Assembly (NCBI RefSeq): GCF_000307855.1
Contig: NZ_AJLR01000048.1
Coordinates: forward strand, 62,001 to 126,000
Reading direction: 5' to 3'
Length of the DNA stretch: 64,000 bases
From: Schinkia azotoformans LMG 9581
GTDB lineage: Bacteria; Bacillota; Bacilli; Bacillales; Bacillaceae_J
Each line of letters begins with the position of its first letter. Positions within the stretch are counted from its first letter, which is position 1. Below are positions 29,301 to 39,345 of this stretch, in pieces. Made by a program: the position numbers and the translations under genes. The notes beneath the pieces were generated by a model, which was not told the origin of the DNA, did not search any database, and saw only the letters and a program-made list of their open reading frames with translations.

Positions 29301-29427
29301 ATCAAATACGCCTTGGCGTATTTGTGCCCAGATTTTTTCGAGTTTGCTCGAAAAACTACCATTGAAAATCTGAGGCATCCGCCGGAGGCTTTAACTTTAT
29401 TCAGCAGGATGCTGTATAAAGTTAGAA
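29301..29427. repeat. Dispersed repeat, family 2, full copy
   Basis: About 127 bases of non-coding DNA between hepT and ndk with several internal inverted repeats: ATACGCCTTGGCGTAT; AGATTTTTTCGAG with CTCGAAAAACT; GGCATCCGCCGGAGGC; and AACTTTAT with ATAAAGTT. It begins (minus strand) exactly at the hepT stop codon. A deleted copy lies at 27,755. Confidence 0.75.
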
Positions 29428-30384
29428 TTTCCGTTTTCCAATATATTTCGCAATATTTAGAAGAGCCGTTTTTTCTTTGCAGTTCGGCAACTCTTTAATG
29501 ATCCCATGCGCTTTTTTCAAGTAGCGTTCGCTGATTTCCTTAGAATACTCAATTCCACCTGATGTTTTCACCAATGAGATAATATAACGCATTTTTTCCT
29601 CGTTATTCGGATCAAAAGTAGTCACTATTTCTTTTCTCAAATTTTCATTTCGTAAAGCATAAAGGGCTGGTAAGGTTATGTTTCCTTGCTGCAAATCACT
29701 TCCAGCAGGTTTCCCTAATTCTTTTTCAGTCCCCGTGAAATCCAAAATGTCATCTGTTATTTGAAAGGCCATTCCGACATTATATCCAAATCGATACAAT
29801 TGCCTCTGAACCTGAATAGGTGCTTCGGATACGATTGCACCAAGCCCACAACTGACGGCTATGAGAATAGCAGTTTTCCGCTTAATTCTTCTAAAATATG
29901 TACGAAGATTTTGGTCCCAGTCATACTTATCTTTAATTTGTTCAATTTCACCAATGACAAGCTCTACCATTGTTTTCGATAAGACCTGATGAGCCTCTAT
30001 CTTGTTTATATTAGTCATTAATTCAACGGCTCTTGCAAAGATATAATCGCCTGTATACATAGCAATTCGATTATCCCATTTCGCCTTAACCGTGAGTCCT
30101 CCCCTACGCAGTTCAGCATTGTCAATGACATCATCATGTACTAAGGAAGCAGTATGTATTAATTCCAGGGCTACAGCTACATTTTTTATTTCGTCTATAT
30201 TATAATTCCCAAATTTTCCAGACAATAAAACAAAGACTGGTCGAATTCGTTTCCCACCAGCCTGTAATAAATGCATAGAGGCTTCTTTCAGCACTGGATG
30301 CTCAGCCTGAATTGTCTCTTCCAATGCTTTTTCAATTATATCTAAATCAGAGTTGATAAATGTGTAGAGCCTTTTAAGTTTCAT
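29422..30384 (-). CDS. hepT: Heptaprenyl diphosphate synthase component II
   Basis: Catalytic subunit making the C35 side chain of menaquinone-7, working with HepS. A 320-residue trans-prenyltransferase with the first aspartate-rich motif in HDDVIDNAELRRGG (about residues 82-95) and the second in QITDDILDFTG (about residues 210-220). Gene order hepS-menG-hepT (old gerC operon) matches B. subtilis. The stop codon is the first triplet of a family 2 repeat. Confidence 0.96.
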   Translation of the reverse strand: MKLKRLYTFINSDLDIIEKALEETIQAEHPVLKEASMHLLQAGGKRIRPVFVLLSGKFGNYNIDEIKNVAVALELIHTASLVHDDVIDNAELRRGGLTVKAKWDNRIAMYTGDYIFARAVELMTNINKIEAHQVLSKTMVELVIGEIEQIKDKYDWDQNLRTYFRRIKRKTAILIAVSCGLGAIVSEAPIQVQRQLYRFGYNVGMAFQITDDILDFTGTEKELGKPAGSDLQQGNITLPALYALRNENLRKEIVTTFDPNNEEKMRYIISLVKTSGGIEYSKEISERYLKKAHGIIKELPNCKEKTALLNIAKYIGKRKF

Positions 30385-30406
30385 TTATTTCACCTTAATT
30401 AACAGC

Positions 30407-31120
30407 TTATTTAGAAATGGGTTTATAGCCTAGATGCATTGCAGCTACGCCGCCAGTATAGGCCTTCACTTTGATATTTTCGAGCCCTGCTTGTTCAAAC
30501 ATTTGCACCAATTCTTTTCGGCCCGGAAAATCTTTCGCAGACTCTTGTAACCAAGAATATTCCTTATAGCTTTTAGCAAATAGTTTACCTAAGAAAGGCA
30601 TTATATATTGGAAATACAAGTAATAAATTTGCCTGAATCCAAACATCGTTGGTTGCGAGGTTTCAAGGCAGACAACCTTTCCTCCAGGCTTCACAACTCG
30701 ACACATTTCGCGCAATACTTGCAAATAGTCCGGTACATTTCGTAATCCAAATCCGATCGTAACATAATCAAATGTGTTATCCGCAAATGGTAATTCCATG
30801 GCATTCCCATGGACAAGCTCTATATTTTTAAGCTGTAGATTGGCAACCTTTTGTTCGCCGATTTTCAGCATATTTCTACTAAAATCAAGTCCGACTACTT
30901 TGCCTTTTGAGCCAACAGCATGAGATAACGCAACCGTCCAATCAGCTGTTCCGCAACAAACATCAAGGGCTGCTGAACCGGGCTGAACGTTCATCCTTTT
31001 CATTGTGTCTTTACGCCAAGCTTTATGACGTTGAAAACTAATAATAGAGTTCATAACATCATACTTGTCTGAGATTTTTTCAAATACGTTGTGGACACGT
31101 TCTTCTTTTGAATACCCCAC
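30407..31120 (-). CDS. menG: Demethylmenaquinone methyltransferase
   Basis: Last step of menaquinone synthesis, SAM-dependent C-methylation. The 237-residue protein has the SAM-binding [14 protein letters not shown] (about residues 52-65), [14 protein letters not shown], and the UbiE/MenG signatures [16 protein letters not shown] and [12 protein letters not shown] at the C-terminus. Between hepS (3-base gap) and hepT, so chain synthesis and ring methylation are in one operon. Confidence 0.96.
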   Translation of the reverse strand: MGYSKEERVHNVFEKISDKYDVMNSIISFQRHKAWRKDTMKRMNVQPGSAALDVCCGTADWTVALSHAVGSKGKVVGLDFSRNMLKIGEQKVANLQLKNIELVHGNAMELPFADNTFDYVTIGFGLRNVPDYLQVLREMCRVVKPGGKVVCLETSQPTMFGFRQIYYLYFQYIMPFLGKLFAKSYKEYSWLQESAKDFPGRKELVQMFEQAGLENIKVKAYTGGVAAMHLGYKPISK

Positions 31121-31123
31121 TCT

Positions 31124-31948
31124 TCACCCTTCTTTCACAGCTTTTTCCATCGCAATATCGATATTGTTAATAAAACCTCTTATTTTTTCACAAAGAAACC
31201 GATAAGTTCCGGAATGCTTTTGCAGGAACGCTTCTATATAGTGAATTGATGTTATGATTTGATTATCAACTAAAATGAGTGCTTGTTTTCGATCAATATT
31301 TTTTGACAATCCACGAGTTTTTTCTTGAATCGTATAGATTCCATCAAAAAAAGCTGAATACCCACTTGATAAGTAGCTTCTTTTTTCGTTATTCAACTTG
31401 TTTAGTAGCAATAATTGTTTTGACAGATCTAGCATGTCACTTTTTCCAACGTATTGTGCAATCTTTTGTACTAGAAGAGATTCAATCATAGCAACACTTT
31501 CTATAAAATCTCCGATATTATTTTGGTCCCTCTGATAGATAGCAACTTTGTATTCATTAATCTCTTTAATAGCAATTGATAATACTTCTAGCATTGGTAT
31601 ATTATCAATCTGTGCTAATAAATAATAATAAAGACCGCTATAATAATCTCCGCCCAACACCGTTAATTGTCGTTTTTTCATATATGGATGATCTTCTTCA
31701 ATTTGATTGATTCCTACAAGTTCATGTGTATCCAATGCGATTTGAATGAGCATCGTGGCAATAATAGATTGCTTTATTTTGTCGGATGAAATTTTTGATT
31801 CACTTAAAATACTGTACAATAATAATAATTTCTGTTCATCTATAACAGGGACATCAATAAACTTCATTAGGTAAGGATGTTTGGCCCGCTCGTCTATGTC
31901 CGCTTTAATCTGTTTAATTTCATCATAGATGCCTTTCACGCTCATCAC
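31124..31948 (-). CDS. hepS: Heptaprenyl diphosphate synthase component I
   Basis: Small, non-catalytic subunit that sets product length with HepT. It is 274 residues, almost entirely helical, with no aspartate-rich motif. The GGDYYSGLYYYLLAQ segment (about residues 99-113) is the best-conserved HepS signature. First gene of hepS-menG-hepT, 38 bases after mtrB. Confidence 0.9.
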   Translation of the reverse strand: MMSVKGIYDEIKQIKADIDERAKHPYLMKFIDVPVIDEQKLLLLYSILSESKISSDKIKQSIIATMLIQIALDTHELVGINQIEEDHPYMKKRQLTVLGGDYYSGLYYYLLAQIDNIPMLEVLSIAIKEINEYKVAIYQRDQNNIGDFIESVAMIESLLVQKIAQYVGKSDMLDLSKQLLLLNKLNNEKRSYLSSGYSAFFDGIYTIQEKTRGLSKNIDRKQALILVDNQIITSIHYIEAFLQKHSGTYRFLCEKIRGFINNIDIAMEKAVKEG

Positions 31949-31986
31949 CCTTGTCTTTCTAAAATGAGAGGTTAGCCTTCTCTCTG

Positions 31987-32223
31987 TTAAACCTCAGTAT
32001 CCATTTCACCATGCGCTGTTTGAATAACGGCTTTTCCGCGAATTTTGATCGCAGATGTATGCTCTGTAAACTGAGCAATCATAACCTCACCTTTATCCAA
32101 TTTCTCTGTATGGTGGAATTTTGTGTCCGTTCCACGTGTAAGACCAATTACTGTGACTCCATCACTTTTTGCTTTGATTACTATAAAATCATTATTTGTA
32201 GAAGATTGACTTTTCACCTGCAA
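31987..32223 (-). CDS. mtrB: Tryptophan RNA-binding attenuator protein TRAP
   Basis: Forms an 11-subunit ring that binds tryptophan and wraps RNA with GAG/UAG triplets, turning off trp genes. At 78 residues it closely matches B. subtilis TRAP, including [53 protein letters not shown], with the RNA-binding Lys37, Lys56 and Arg58 region and the Thr and His residues of the tryptophan pocket. Its target, with exactly eleven triplets, lies at 24,891-24,970. Lies after folE as in the mtrAB operon. Confidence 0.96.
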   Translation of the reverse strand: MQVKSQSSTNNDFIVIKAKSDGVTVIGLTRGTDTKFHHTEKLDKGEVMIAQFTEHTSAIKIRGKAVIQTAHGEMDTEV

Positions 32224-32305
32224 ATCCTCCTAAACTCCAATCCATATCTCATAATAATATCTCATTCACTACCTTGTATTGTCAATCCAAAATTAGAAAC
32301 AGCCG

Positions 32306-32869
32306 TTATTCTTTTATTAAAGATAAAACCTCTGCCCTTGCTGCTGCATCCTTTTCAAAAATCCCTCTTACAGCAGATGTAACAGTTTTCGAGCCTGGTT
32401 TTTTAACCCCTCGCATTGTCATACACATATGTTCAGCTTCAACAACCACCATTACACCGTATGGCGTAAGCTTATCGACTATTGTCTCCGCGACAGTAGT
32501 AGTAATCCGTTCTTGCAGTTGTGGCCTGCCAGCTACCGCTTCGACCGAACGAGCTAATTTACTTAAACCTACCACTTTCCCGCCTTTAGGTATGTAGGCA
32601 ACATGAGCTTTACCAAAGAAAGGAACTAGATGGTGCTCGCACATCGAATAAAATGGAATATCCTTTACAAGCACTAATTCTTCATGATTCTCACTGAAAA
32701 TTGTATCAAAGTACTCCTTCGGGTCTTTTCTAAGTCCGGCGAATACTTCCGCATACATTTTAGCAACTCTTTTCGGCGTATCTAAAAGCCCTTCCCTATT
32801 CGGGTCTTCTCCAACAGCCTCTAGTATTAAACGAACCGCATGTTCGATCTGTTCATGGTTTATGTTCAC
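32306..32869 (-). CDS. folE: GTP cyclohydrolase I
   Basis: First step of tetrahydrofolate synthesis from GTP. It is 187 residues from a GTG at 32869, which has AGGAGG seven bases before; a longer frame would contain that site. The zinc site is [10 protein letters not shown] (about residues 74-83), followed by [16 protein letters not shown] and the C-terminal [10 protein letters not shown]. In Bacillus this gene is mtrA, cotranscribed with mtrB. Confidence 0.96.
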   Translation of the reverse strand: MNINHEQIEHAVRLILEAVGEDPNREGLLDTPKRVAKMYAEVFAGLRKDPKEYFDTIFSENHEELVLVKDIPFYSMCEHHLVPFFGKAHVAYIPKGGKVVGLSKLARSVEAVAGRPQLQERITTTVAETIVDKLTPYGVMVVVEAEHMCMTMRGVKKPGSKTVTSAVRGIFEKDAAARAEVLSLIKE

Positions 32870-32961
32870 AATTTTTCCTCCTAATGACAAAACACCTCAT
32901 AGGGGTTCATGAAGATAGTTTATCCCGAACTTTAATTGTAATTCGTAGATAAAAATTTCAG

Positions 32962-32998
32962 CGAAAAAGAAGGGTCGCACAACAATTGTGCGACCCTC
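32962..32998 (-). terminator. Terminator downstream of hbs
   Basis: A perfect 12-bp stem (AGGGTCGCACAA / TTGTGCGACCCT, 32971-32997) with a short loop, followed on the minus strand by TCTTTTTC. It lies after the repeat that follows hbs. Confidence 0.82.
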
Positions 32999-33009
32999 CA
33001 AAAGCCCAT

Positions 33010-33131
33010 ATGTCCAGCTTCAGCCGATAGCCCCTCGAGGTCAAATAACCTTCCTCCTCGGGAAGTCTACGACTTCTTCGTCGGAAGAACATTTGCTTGT
33101 CGGGGCTGACCAATCGGCTTACGCTTTCCTA
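33010..33131. repeat. Dispersed repeat, family 1, copy B (long form)
   Basis: About 122 bases. The reverse strand begins CATAGGAAAGCGTAAGCCGATTGGTCAGCCCCGACAAGC (described in parts) and ends GGGCTATCGGCTGAAGCTGGAC. GCCGATTGG.. and ..TATCGGC are complementary, so the whole can fold into a long hairpin. An internal inverted repeat (TTCTTCCGACGAAGAAG) is present. It begins 8 bases after the hbs stop. Confidence 0.75.
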
Positions 33132-33138
33132 TGTATAA

Positions 33139-33411
33139 TTACTTAACAGCGTCTTTAAGGGCTTTACCTGGTTTGAAAGCAGGTACTTTACTTGCTGGGA
33201 TTTCAATTTCATCGCCTGTTTGTGGATTGCGTCCTTTACGTGCTGCACGCTCACGTACTTCAAAGTTACCAAATCCGATTAATTGAACCTTGTCACCTTG
33301 TTGTAGTGCGCCCATAATAGCGTCGAAAACAGCATCAACAGCTTTAGTAGCATCTTTCTTTGATAATTCAGTACCTTCAGCTACTGCATTAATTAAATCT
33401 GTTTTGTTCAT
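33139..33411 (-). CDS. hbs: Histone-like DNA-binding protein HU
   Basis: Nucleoid protein that bends DNA without sequence preference, and part of the Bacillus SRP particle. It is 90 residues from ATG 33411. A GTG three codons earlier is actually part of the GGAGGTG Shine-Dalgarno. The family signature [24 protein letters not shown]-like segment and the DNA-binding beta arm are intact. Between folE and spoIVA as in B. subtilis. Confidence 0.97.
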   Translation of the reverse strand: MNKTDLINAVAEGTELSKKDATKAVDAVFDAIMGALQQGDKVQLIGFGNFEVRERAARKGRNPQTGDEIEIPASKVPAFKPGKALKDAVK

Positions 33412-33744
33412 GCTATTCACCTCCTCCCAAATTAAAGGTTTAGGTAATACTTTCTTAAAAATAGATTACCTGAGTTGTAAATTCCATTTCAATAAAGAAA
33501 AGAAAACTATCATGACTACTATTATAAATAGTTTTTGATAGAAATAAATAGCTGTTATTACCAATGTTTACAGTATTGCCAGATTCTATACATATTAACA
33601 ACTATTTATTAACATGCTAATATTAACCGACAATTGAAGATAATTCAATATTTTTCAGTAGTTTTTCATATAATTATGGTAAATTTACGAAATTCACAAT
33701 ACTTATAGTGGGAAAATAATATCATAATGATTATTTATTGGCAA
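33412..33744. other. Intergenic region hbs-spoIVA, A/T-rich
   Basis: About 330 bases without a convincing gene, strongly A/T-rich. On the minus strand there is a TATAAT (33521-33526) with no good -35 box, and TTGAAA 18 bases before TAATCT closer to hbs; either could be an hbs promoter. No strong inverted repeats apart from the spoIVA terminator at its end. Confidence 0.5.
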
Positions 33745-33776
33745 TAAAAAAAAGCCAAGTAAATTGGCTTTTTTTT
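33745..33776 (-). terminator. Terminator of spoIVA
   Basis: AAAAAAAGCCAA and TTGGCTTTTTTTT form a stem with a T run, overlapping the spoIVA stop codon. Symmetrical, so probably works both ways. Confidence 0.82.
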
Positions 33777-35253
33777 ATAGTATTATTGCTATTAGCCCAC
33801 CGGAACCCTCATTGATAATTCTTTCCAATGTTTCTTTAAGCTTATAGCGTGCATTTTCTGGCATTAATGATAATTTTGCCTGGATCCCTTCTCTAACGAT
33901 TGAACTTAATGAGCGACCAAAAATATCAGAATTCCAAATAGAAAGCGGATCATCTTCAAAATCTTGCATTAAGTATCGAACAAGTTCCTCACTTTGCTTT
34001 TCCGTACCGATGATTGGAGCAAACTCGGACTCAACATCTACCTTCACCATATGAATGGATGGAGCAACTGCCTTTAAACGGACACCAAATCGAGAACCTT
34101 GACGTATGATTTCAGGTTCATCCAGGCTCATATCTTGCAAGGAAGGAGCTGCGATACCGTACCCCGTTTGCTTAACCATCTTTAATGCATCAGCAACCTG
34201 ATCATATTCAGATTTAGCATGCGCAAATTCCTGCATAAGCTGTAAAAGATGGTCTTTACCTCTGATTTCAACACCTACAACCTCTTTTAAGATTTGATCA
34301 TACAGATCATCCGGAGCATATAAATCAATTTCCGCAATCCCTTGGCCCATTTCAATTCCCGCCAAACTTGCCTGGTCGATAAAATCATATTCCCCGAAAT
34401 GACCGACAACACGATCAACGTCTCTTAACCGCTTAATATCCTTCACCGTTTCTTTTACAGCCTCTTGATAGCTTTGGCGCAGCCAATGATCCTCTTTCAA
34501 AACCATCACCCAGCTAGGCAAATTAACGTTCACTTCCAAGACTGGGAATTCATATAATGTTTCACGCAGAACATTGATTACATCCTGTTCTCGCATGCTC
34601 TCAACACTCATCGCCAACACTGGAATATCATACTTTTCATTTAATTCCAGCCGTAAACGCTCTGTTTCCGGATGATGCGGGTGAACCGTATTAATAATCA
34701 TAATAAACGGTTTACCAACCTCTTTAAGTTCTTCAATAACGCGTTCTTCCGAGTTAATATAATCTGAGCGCGGAATTTCACCAATTGATCCATCTGTAGT
34801 GATTACAACACCAAGTGTTGAGTGTTCCTGAATGACCTTTCTTGTTCCAATTTCAGCTGCTTCATGGAATGGAATTGGTTCTTCATACCAAGGTGTATTA
34901 ATCATCCTTGGGCCGTTCTCATCCTCATAACCCTTTGCACCAGGTACAGTGTAACCCACGCAATCAACTAATCTAATATTAACTTCTAATCCTTCATCAA
35001 CTGCCACTGCCACAGCTTGATTCGGGACGAATTTTGGTTCAGTTGTCATTATTGTACGGCCTGCAGCACTTTGCGGCAGTTCATCCTGTGCACGAACCTT
35101 ATCTGCTTCATTTTTGATACTTGGTAAAACTACTAATTCCATGAATTTCTTAATAAAGGTAGACTTCCCAGTTCTAACTGCACCTACGACTCCTAGGTAA
35201 ATATCGCCGCCTGTGCGTTCTGCAATATCCTTAAAAATATCTACTTTTTCCAT
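33775..35253 (-). CDS. spoIVA: Stage IV sporulation protein A, spore coat ATPase
   Basis: Forms the basement layer of the spore coat by ATP-driven polymerisation on the forespore surface, anchored by SpoVM. The 492-residue protein has a Walker A motif in GVVGAVRTGKSTFIKKFM (about residues 22-39) and a TRAFAC-GTPase-like N-terminal domain (DCVGYTVPGAKGYEDENGPRMINTPWYEEPIPF). The C-terminal end (KETLERIINEGSGGLIAIIL) is the conserved assembly tail. A sigma-E-like promoter precedes it, as expected for a mother-cell gene. Confidence 0.97.
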   Translation of the reverse strand: MEKVDIFKDIAERTGGDIYLGVVGAVRTGKSTFIKKFMELVVLPSIKNEADKVRAQDELPQSAAGRTIMTTEPKFVPNQAVAVAVDEGLEVNIRLVDCVGYTVPGAKGYEDENGPRMINTPWYEEPIPFHEAAEIGTRKVIQEHSTLGVVITTDGSIGEIPRSDYINSEERVIEELKEVGKPFIMIINTVHPHHPETERLRLELNEKYDIPVLAMSVESMREQDVINVLRETLYEFPVLEVNVNLPSWVMVLKEDHWLRQSYQEAVKETVKDIKRLRDVDRVVGHFGEYDFIDQASLAGIEMGQGIAEIDLYAPDDLYDQILKEVVGVEIRGKDHLLQLMQEFAHAKSEYDQVADALKMVKQTGYGIAAPSLQDMSLDEPEIIRQGSRFGVRLKAVAPSIHMVKVDVESEFAPIIGTEKQSEELVRYLMQDFEDDPLSIWNSDIFGRSLSSIVREGIQAKLSLMPENARYKLKETLERIINEGSGGLIAIIL

Positions 35254-35306
35254 TTGAACCCCTCCCGCTCTTTGGTTCTGGGTACCATACTATGTTAGAC
35301 AGTATT

Positions 35307-35337
35307 AATGTATGATGTTGTCCCAATTAATTATGAC
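35307..35337 (-). promoter_or_regulatory. Sigma-E-type promoter of spoIVA
   Basis: On the minus strand GTCATAAT and CATACATT are separated by 15 bases, close to the sigma-E consensus and spacing, about 55 bases before the spoIVA start. This fits expression in the mother cell. Confidence 0.75.
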
Positions 35338-35393
35338 CAAAAATAAATTTTTATGAATTTTTATTTTTATTAAAGAAAGAAGAACTGGATCAT

Positions 35394-35440
35394 CAAAAAA
35401 AACCCTGCTCTATAAAAAAGTATTAAATAAGAGCAGGGTT
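35394..35440 (-). terminator. Terminator of yphE-yphF
   Basis: AACCCTGCTCT and AGAGCAGGGTT form a stem around an A/T-rich loop, with a T run on the minus strand, after the yphF stop. Confidence 0.82.
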
Positions 35441-35456
35441 CATGACTAATTTTCTG

Positions 35457-36185
35457 TTATTCTTTTAAAAAAATTGGGTCATTATCTTTAACTGTGTAGG
35501 GCACGGAAAAAGCAGGAACAAAATCATAATTTTCGACCAATAAATAGCGGATATCATCGCCGGTTTTATAATTATGTTTGAATTTTTTTAAGGCATCATA
35601 CAAATCCGGGCTGTAATCAACCAATATTTCCCCTTTCGTATCTATGAATAAAGATAAATTTTTTCCGCTATAAGGACTTACGACAAATGGCGATGTATTA
35701 TTGTAACCTAATTTGTCATAATCTAGTGAAAAATAACCTTTTTCCTGATCTAATGGTTCTTTGTAAGGAGGATACCCATTCCTTTCAGCAAAAAATTTAA
35801 TACGGAGTTTCAGATCACGAATGGCATCCACCATCGTTAAATCTATTAATTTAACAGTTGGATCTGTTTCGACATCAACTAATACATATTGGAAAATTCC
35901 GCCGCTTTCAAAGGCACTGCCGGGAGGTTCAGCGATAAAGCGGGGGCTCAGTTTTTTAAAATCAATTAAATATTTTTGAAAAATAGGTGTTTCATTTTCT
36001 TTTGTTTTAAGGGGAAGGATACCACCCTCTGCTTCTTGAAACTGATCAACCGCACTTTGGACCATTGCGATTTGGTCTTTATACGGTACTCGATTCTGGG
36101 CCAATCTATCTTCCGGATAGAGACAACCGGAAAGGAACGATATCATCACGAATAAACTTGAAAACAATAAAAATTTCTTAAACAA
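35457..36185 (-). CDS. yphF: YphF-like lipoprotein
   Basis: A 242-residue protein with a lipoprotein signal peptide (MFKKFLLFSSLFVMISFLSGC), where Cys21 would be lipidated and the protein held on the outer face of the cytoplasmic membrane. The rest is soluble, with repeated hydrophobic-acidic patterns and no recognised catalytic motif. The position upstream of spoIVA fits YphF of B. subtilis, of unknown function. It follows the 68-residue yphE by 12 bases. Confidence 0.75.
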   Translation of the reverse strand: MFKKFLLFSSLFVMISFLSGCLYPEDRLAQNRVPYKDQIAMVQSAVDQFQEAEGGILPLKTKENETPIFQKYLIDFKKLSPRFIAEPPGSAFESGGIFQYVLVDVETDPTVKLIDLTMVDAIRDLKLRIKFFAERNGYPPYKEPLDQEKGYFSLDYDKLGYNNTSPFVVSPYSGKNLSLFIDTKGEILVDYSPDLYDALKKFKHNYKTGDDIRYLLVENYDFVPAFSVPYTVKDNDPIFLKE

Positions 36186-36197
36186 CGAAAGTCCTCC

Positions 36198-36404
36198 TTA
36201 ATCGGCAACCGGGCCGCTAAATACAACAAAAAAGATGATGAGGCCAGCTAAGATCATTAATATATAAGCAATGACTGCCGTAATCATCTTAAAAATCCCT
36301 TTTAACTTGTATCGACTTAAATAAATTAATACAACAGATAAAAACATAAAACCAATTCCGAAAAATGATATGTACATTTTTAACATCCCTGGGGTCATTG
36401 TCAA
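36198..36404 (-). CDS. yphE: Small membrane protein YphE (DUF2768)
   Basis: A 68-residue protein with two hydrophobic segments (about residues 9-27 and 38-62) and a basic linker, RYKLKG. Length, topology and place between spoVIF-like/gpsA and yphF match the DUF2768 family. Function unknown. Confidence 0.75.
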   Translation of the reverse strand: MTMTPGMLKMYISFFGIGFMFLSVVLIYLSRYKLKGIFKMITAVIAYILMILAGLIIFFVVFSGPVAD

Positions 36405-36462
36405 TCGCTCCTTTTCAAATCGGAGATATTATATCATACCTTGTCCCACAGGTCCTAGTAGA

Positions 36463-36495
36463 AAAGTGAAAGCGCTGGGTGCTGGAACTAGACAA
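36463..36495. repeat. Dispersed repeat, family 1, remnant E
   Basis: Plus strand GTGAAAGCGCTGGGTGCTGGAACTAGACA: the two ends of family 1 joined with most of the middle missing. Opposite orientation to copies A-C. Confidence 0.6.
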
Positions 36496-36500
36496 AAATT

Positions 36501-36533
36501 AAAAAAAGCTAAAGCACGGGGTAATGCTTTAGC
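36501..36533 (-). terminator. Terminator downstream of the spoVIF-like gene
   Basis: GCTAAAGCA and TGCTTTAGC pair perfectly and are followed on the minus strand by TTTTTTT. Confidence 0.8.
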
Positions 36534-36643
36534 AATTTATGACTAAAATATTCCTTTAAATCACAGCTCAACAAATGTGATACACTTTATACTATGCAAA
36601 ATATTGACAGGACGCCTCCTAAAAGTGCCTATCCTGCTTTATT

Positions 36644-36940
36644 TTATTTTTTATCCGTTATTTCACCAAGATGGCGAAAGTCTAATATTCCATTATGATT
36701 AATAATTGAATCTACAATCGAATCTTCAATACCCTCGGACACAGGTACATTCGCAAGAGATGACAGCTGTCTTACAAGATACCGAATGGTTTCCTCATCT
36801 TTGAAATTTGCATCCTTTACAGAATCTGCAACAGCTAAAATATCTTCTGATTTTATTTTCGTTTTATTTTCTATTTTTTCGAATAACTCTTTATGAATGA
36901 ATTCGTCCACTATAGAATCCTCCTTGTCGATAGCACTCAA
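36644..36940 (-). CDS. Stage VI sporulation protein F-like
   Basis: A 98-residue protein similar to the SpoVIF family: helices FEKIENKTKIKSEDILAVADSVKDANFKDEETIRYLVRQLSSLANVPVSEG cover residues 20-70 and are the conserved part. SpoVIF itself helps assemble the late coat in B. subtilis; this copy, next to gpsA, is a paralogue often found here in spore formers. No membrane segment. Function inferred from family only. Confidence 0.7.
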   Translation of the reverse strand: MSAIDKEDSIVDEFIHKELFEKIENKTKIKSEDILAVADSVKDANFKDEETIRYLVRQLSSLANVPVSEGIEDSIVDSIINHNGILDFRHLGEITDKK

Positions 36941-36977
36941 TATACTCTATGCAAGGAGTACAAAATGGGTGTTTGCC

Positions 36978-38009
36978 CTAATCTTTTTTATAAGTTAGGT
37001 AAAAGTCCTCCATTTCGTGGGTTTTACCTCTCCCCATTAATCCTTCGACCGCATCCTTAGGCGGACAGTTATTAAAAAGAATATCGTAAATCGCATTTGT
37101 GATCGGCATCTCAATATTTTCCTTCTTTGCGAGTTGATAGGCAGCCTTTGTCGTCCTAACGCCCTCAACGACCATTCCCATATTATTTAAAACCTCATCA
37201 AGATTATGTCCTTTTCCAAGCAAATTTCCAGCGCGCCAATTACGACTATGAACGCTTGTACATGTAACTATAAGATCACCAATTCCTGCTAAACCAGCAA
37301 ATGTCAATGGGTTTGCTCCCATTTTCATTCCGAGGCGGGAAATCTCTGCTAGACCTCGCGTAATTAACGCTGCTTTAGCATTATCACCGAACCCTAATCC
37401 ATCGGAAATTCCTGCACCAAGGGCAATAATATTCTTTAAAGCCCCACCAATTTCAACGCCAATAATATCAGGGTTTGTGTAAACTCTAAAATGTTGATTA
37501 ATAAATAAATCTTGAATTTTTTCCGCTGCCTCGATATTAGTTGAGGATGCGGTTACTGTTGTGGGCTGTCTTCTGCTTACTTCCTCCGCATGGGAAGGTC
37601 CGGATAAAACGACTACATCCTCTACTAAATGACCAGGGACTTCTTCCAAGATCATTTCTGAAATACGCTTTAATGTATCAGGTTCAATTCCTTTGCTAAC
37701 ATGGCAAATTAAAACCTTACCTGTTAGGAATGAAACTAAGCTTCTTAATACCTCGCGAATTGCTTTTGTTGGAACAGCTAATATAACTGTATCAATATCT
37801 TTGATTGCTGCTTCTAAATCAAAATAGCCGGCAATGGAAGTTGGTAGTTCTACATCAGGCAGATATTTTTCGTTCGTATGCCTAGAATTTATTTCATTGA
37901 TCTGATCCTCCCGATGCCCCCAAAGCCTTACTTCGTGCCCGTTATCAGCAAGAACAATTGCCAATGCTGTCCCCCAGCTTCCAGCACCGATAACAGTACA
38001 TCTCCCCAT
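36978..38009 (-). CDS. gpsA: Glycerol-3-phosphate dehydrogenase [NAD(P)+]
   Basis: Makes sn-glycerol 3-phosphate for phospholipids from dihydroxyacetone phosphate. It is 343 residues from ATG 38009, with AAGGAG 9 bases before; the longer frame overlaps the end of der and lacks similarity. The N-terminal [20 protein letters not shown] binds NAD(P), and [42 protein letters not shown] are family signatures. Confidence 0.96.
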   Translation of the reverse strand: MGRCTVIGAGSWGTALAIVLADNGHEVRLWGHREDQINEINSRHTNEKYLPDVELPTSIAGYFDLEAAIKDIDTVILAVPTKAIREVLRSLVSFLTGKVLICHVSKGIEPDTLKRISEMILEEVPGHLVEDVVVLSGPSHAEEVSRRQPTTVTASSTNIEAAEKIQDLFINQHFRVYTNPDIIGVEIGGALKNIIALGAGISDGLGFGDNAKAALITRGLAEISRLGMKMGANPLTFAGLAGIGDLIVTCTSVHSRNWRAGNLLGKGHNLDEVLNNMGMVVEGVRTTKAAYQLAKKENIEMPITNAIYDILFNNCPPKDAVEGLMGRGKTHEMEDFYLTYKKD

Positions 38010-38034
38010 ATTAATCAACTCCTTTATGCAAAAG

Positions 38035-39345
38035 TTAATTTCTTGCTCTTGCAATAATTTTTATCGGTGTTCCCGTAAACTCAAACGCCTCACGAATTCT
38101 ATTTTCTAAGAAACGTGCATAGGAAAAGTGCAATAATTCAGGATCATTAACAAAGATTACAAATGTCGGTGGTTTTACCGCTACTTGGGTAGCATAATAA
38201 ATTTTTAATCTTGTTCCACGATCAGTCGGTGTAGGATTCATCGCTACGGCATCCATAATCACATCATTCAAAATATTCGTTTGAACACGCATATTATGGC
38301 TATCCGAAGCTAAATTGATCATTGGCAACAGCGTATGGATTCGCTTTTTTGTTTTAGCTGATAAGAATACAATCGGAGCATAATCCAAAAATAGGAAATG
38401 GTCACGAATATTCTGTTCAAATTCTTTCATCGTTTTCTCATCTTTTTCTACTGCATCCCATTTGTTAACGACAATAACAACGGCACGACCGGCCTCATGG
38501 GCATATCCGGCAATTTTCTTATCCTGCTCGATAATTCCTTTTTCACCATCTATAACTACTAAAACAACATCTGATCGCTCAATTGCTTTTAATGCACGTA
38601 ATACACTGTACTTTTCTAAATTTTCGTAGACCTTCCCCCTTTTTCTCATTCCTGCCGTATCGATGATGACATATTCCTGACCTTCGCGTGTCAGTTTTGT
38701 ATCGATAGCATCTCTTGTTGTTCCTTCAATATCGCTTACAATTACTCGATCCTCGCCCAAAATAGCATTAACTAATGAGGATTTCCCTACATTCGGCCGT
38801 CCAATTAAACAAAATTGAATGACGGAATCGTCATACTCTTCGTCACTGCTTTTCGGAAAATTTTTTACCACTTCATCCAATAAATCACCCAATCCCAAGC
38901 CATGGGATCCAGAAATCGGAAATGGTTCACCAAAGCCTAATGAATAAAACTCATAAATTTGATCTTTCATTTCATGATTATCAATTTTGTTAACAGCTAG
39001 AACGATTGGTTTTTGAGATCGGAACAAAAGCTTGGCAACCTCTTCATCGGCCGCCGTAATCCCTTCCCGACCATTAACCATAAAAACAATAACATCCGCT
39101 TCCTCAATGGCGATTTCAGCCTGCTGTCTCATTTGGACTAATAAAGGCTCGTCCCCCACTTCAATACCGCCTGTATCAATAATATTAAATGTTACATTCA
39201 GCCATTCTCCTGAACTATAAATACGGTCTCTCGTTACTCCTGGAACATCCTCTACAATTGAAATTCTTTCCCCAACAATACGATTAAAGATCGTTGACTT
39301 GCCAACATTAGGACGACCGACGATTGCTACTACCGGTTTTGCCAT
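38035..39345 (-). CDS. der: Ribosome-associated GTPase Der (EngA)
   Basis: Assembly factor of the 50S ribosomal subunit. It is 436 residues from ATG 39345, the same as B. subtilis, with GGAAGG upstream. Two tandem G domains are seen: [12 protein letters not shown] (about residues 10-21) with DTGG and NKID, and [12 protein letters not shown] (about residues 183-194) with DTAGMR and NKWD. The KH-like C-terminal domain ends in [10 protein letters not shown]. Confidence 0.97.
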   Translation of the reverse strand: MAKPVVAIVGRPNVGKSTIFNRIVGERISIVEDVPGVTRDRIYSSGEWLNVTFNIIDTGGIEVGDEPLLVQMRQQAEIAIEEADVIVFMVNGREGITAADEEVAKLLFRSQKPIVLAVNKIDNHEMKDQIYEFYSLGFGEPFPISGSHGLGLGDLLDEVVKNFPKSSDEEYDDSVIQFCLIGRPNVGKSSLVNAILGEDRVIVSDIEGTTRDAIDTKLTREGQEYVIIDTAGMRKRGKVYENLEKYSVLRALKAIERSDVVLVVIDGEKGIIEQDKKIAGYAHEAGRAVVIVVNKWDAVEKDEKTMKEFEQNIRDHFLFLDYAPIVFLSAKTKKRIHTLLPMINLASDSHNMRVQTNILNDVIMDAVAMNPTPTDRGTRLKIYYATQVAVKPPTFVIFVNDPELLHFSYARFLENRIREAFEFTGTPIKIIARARN

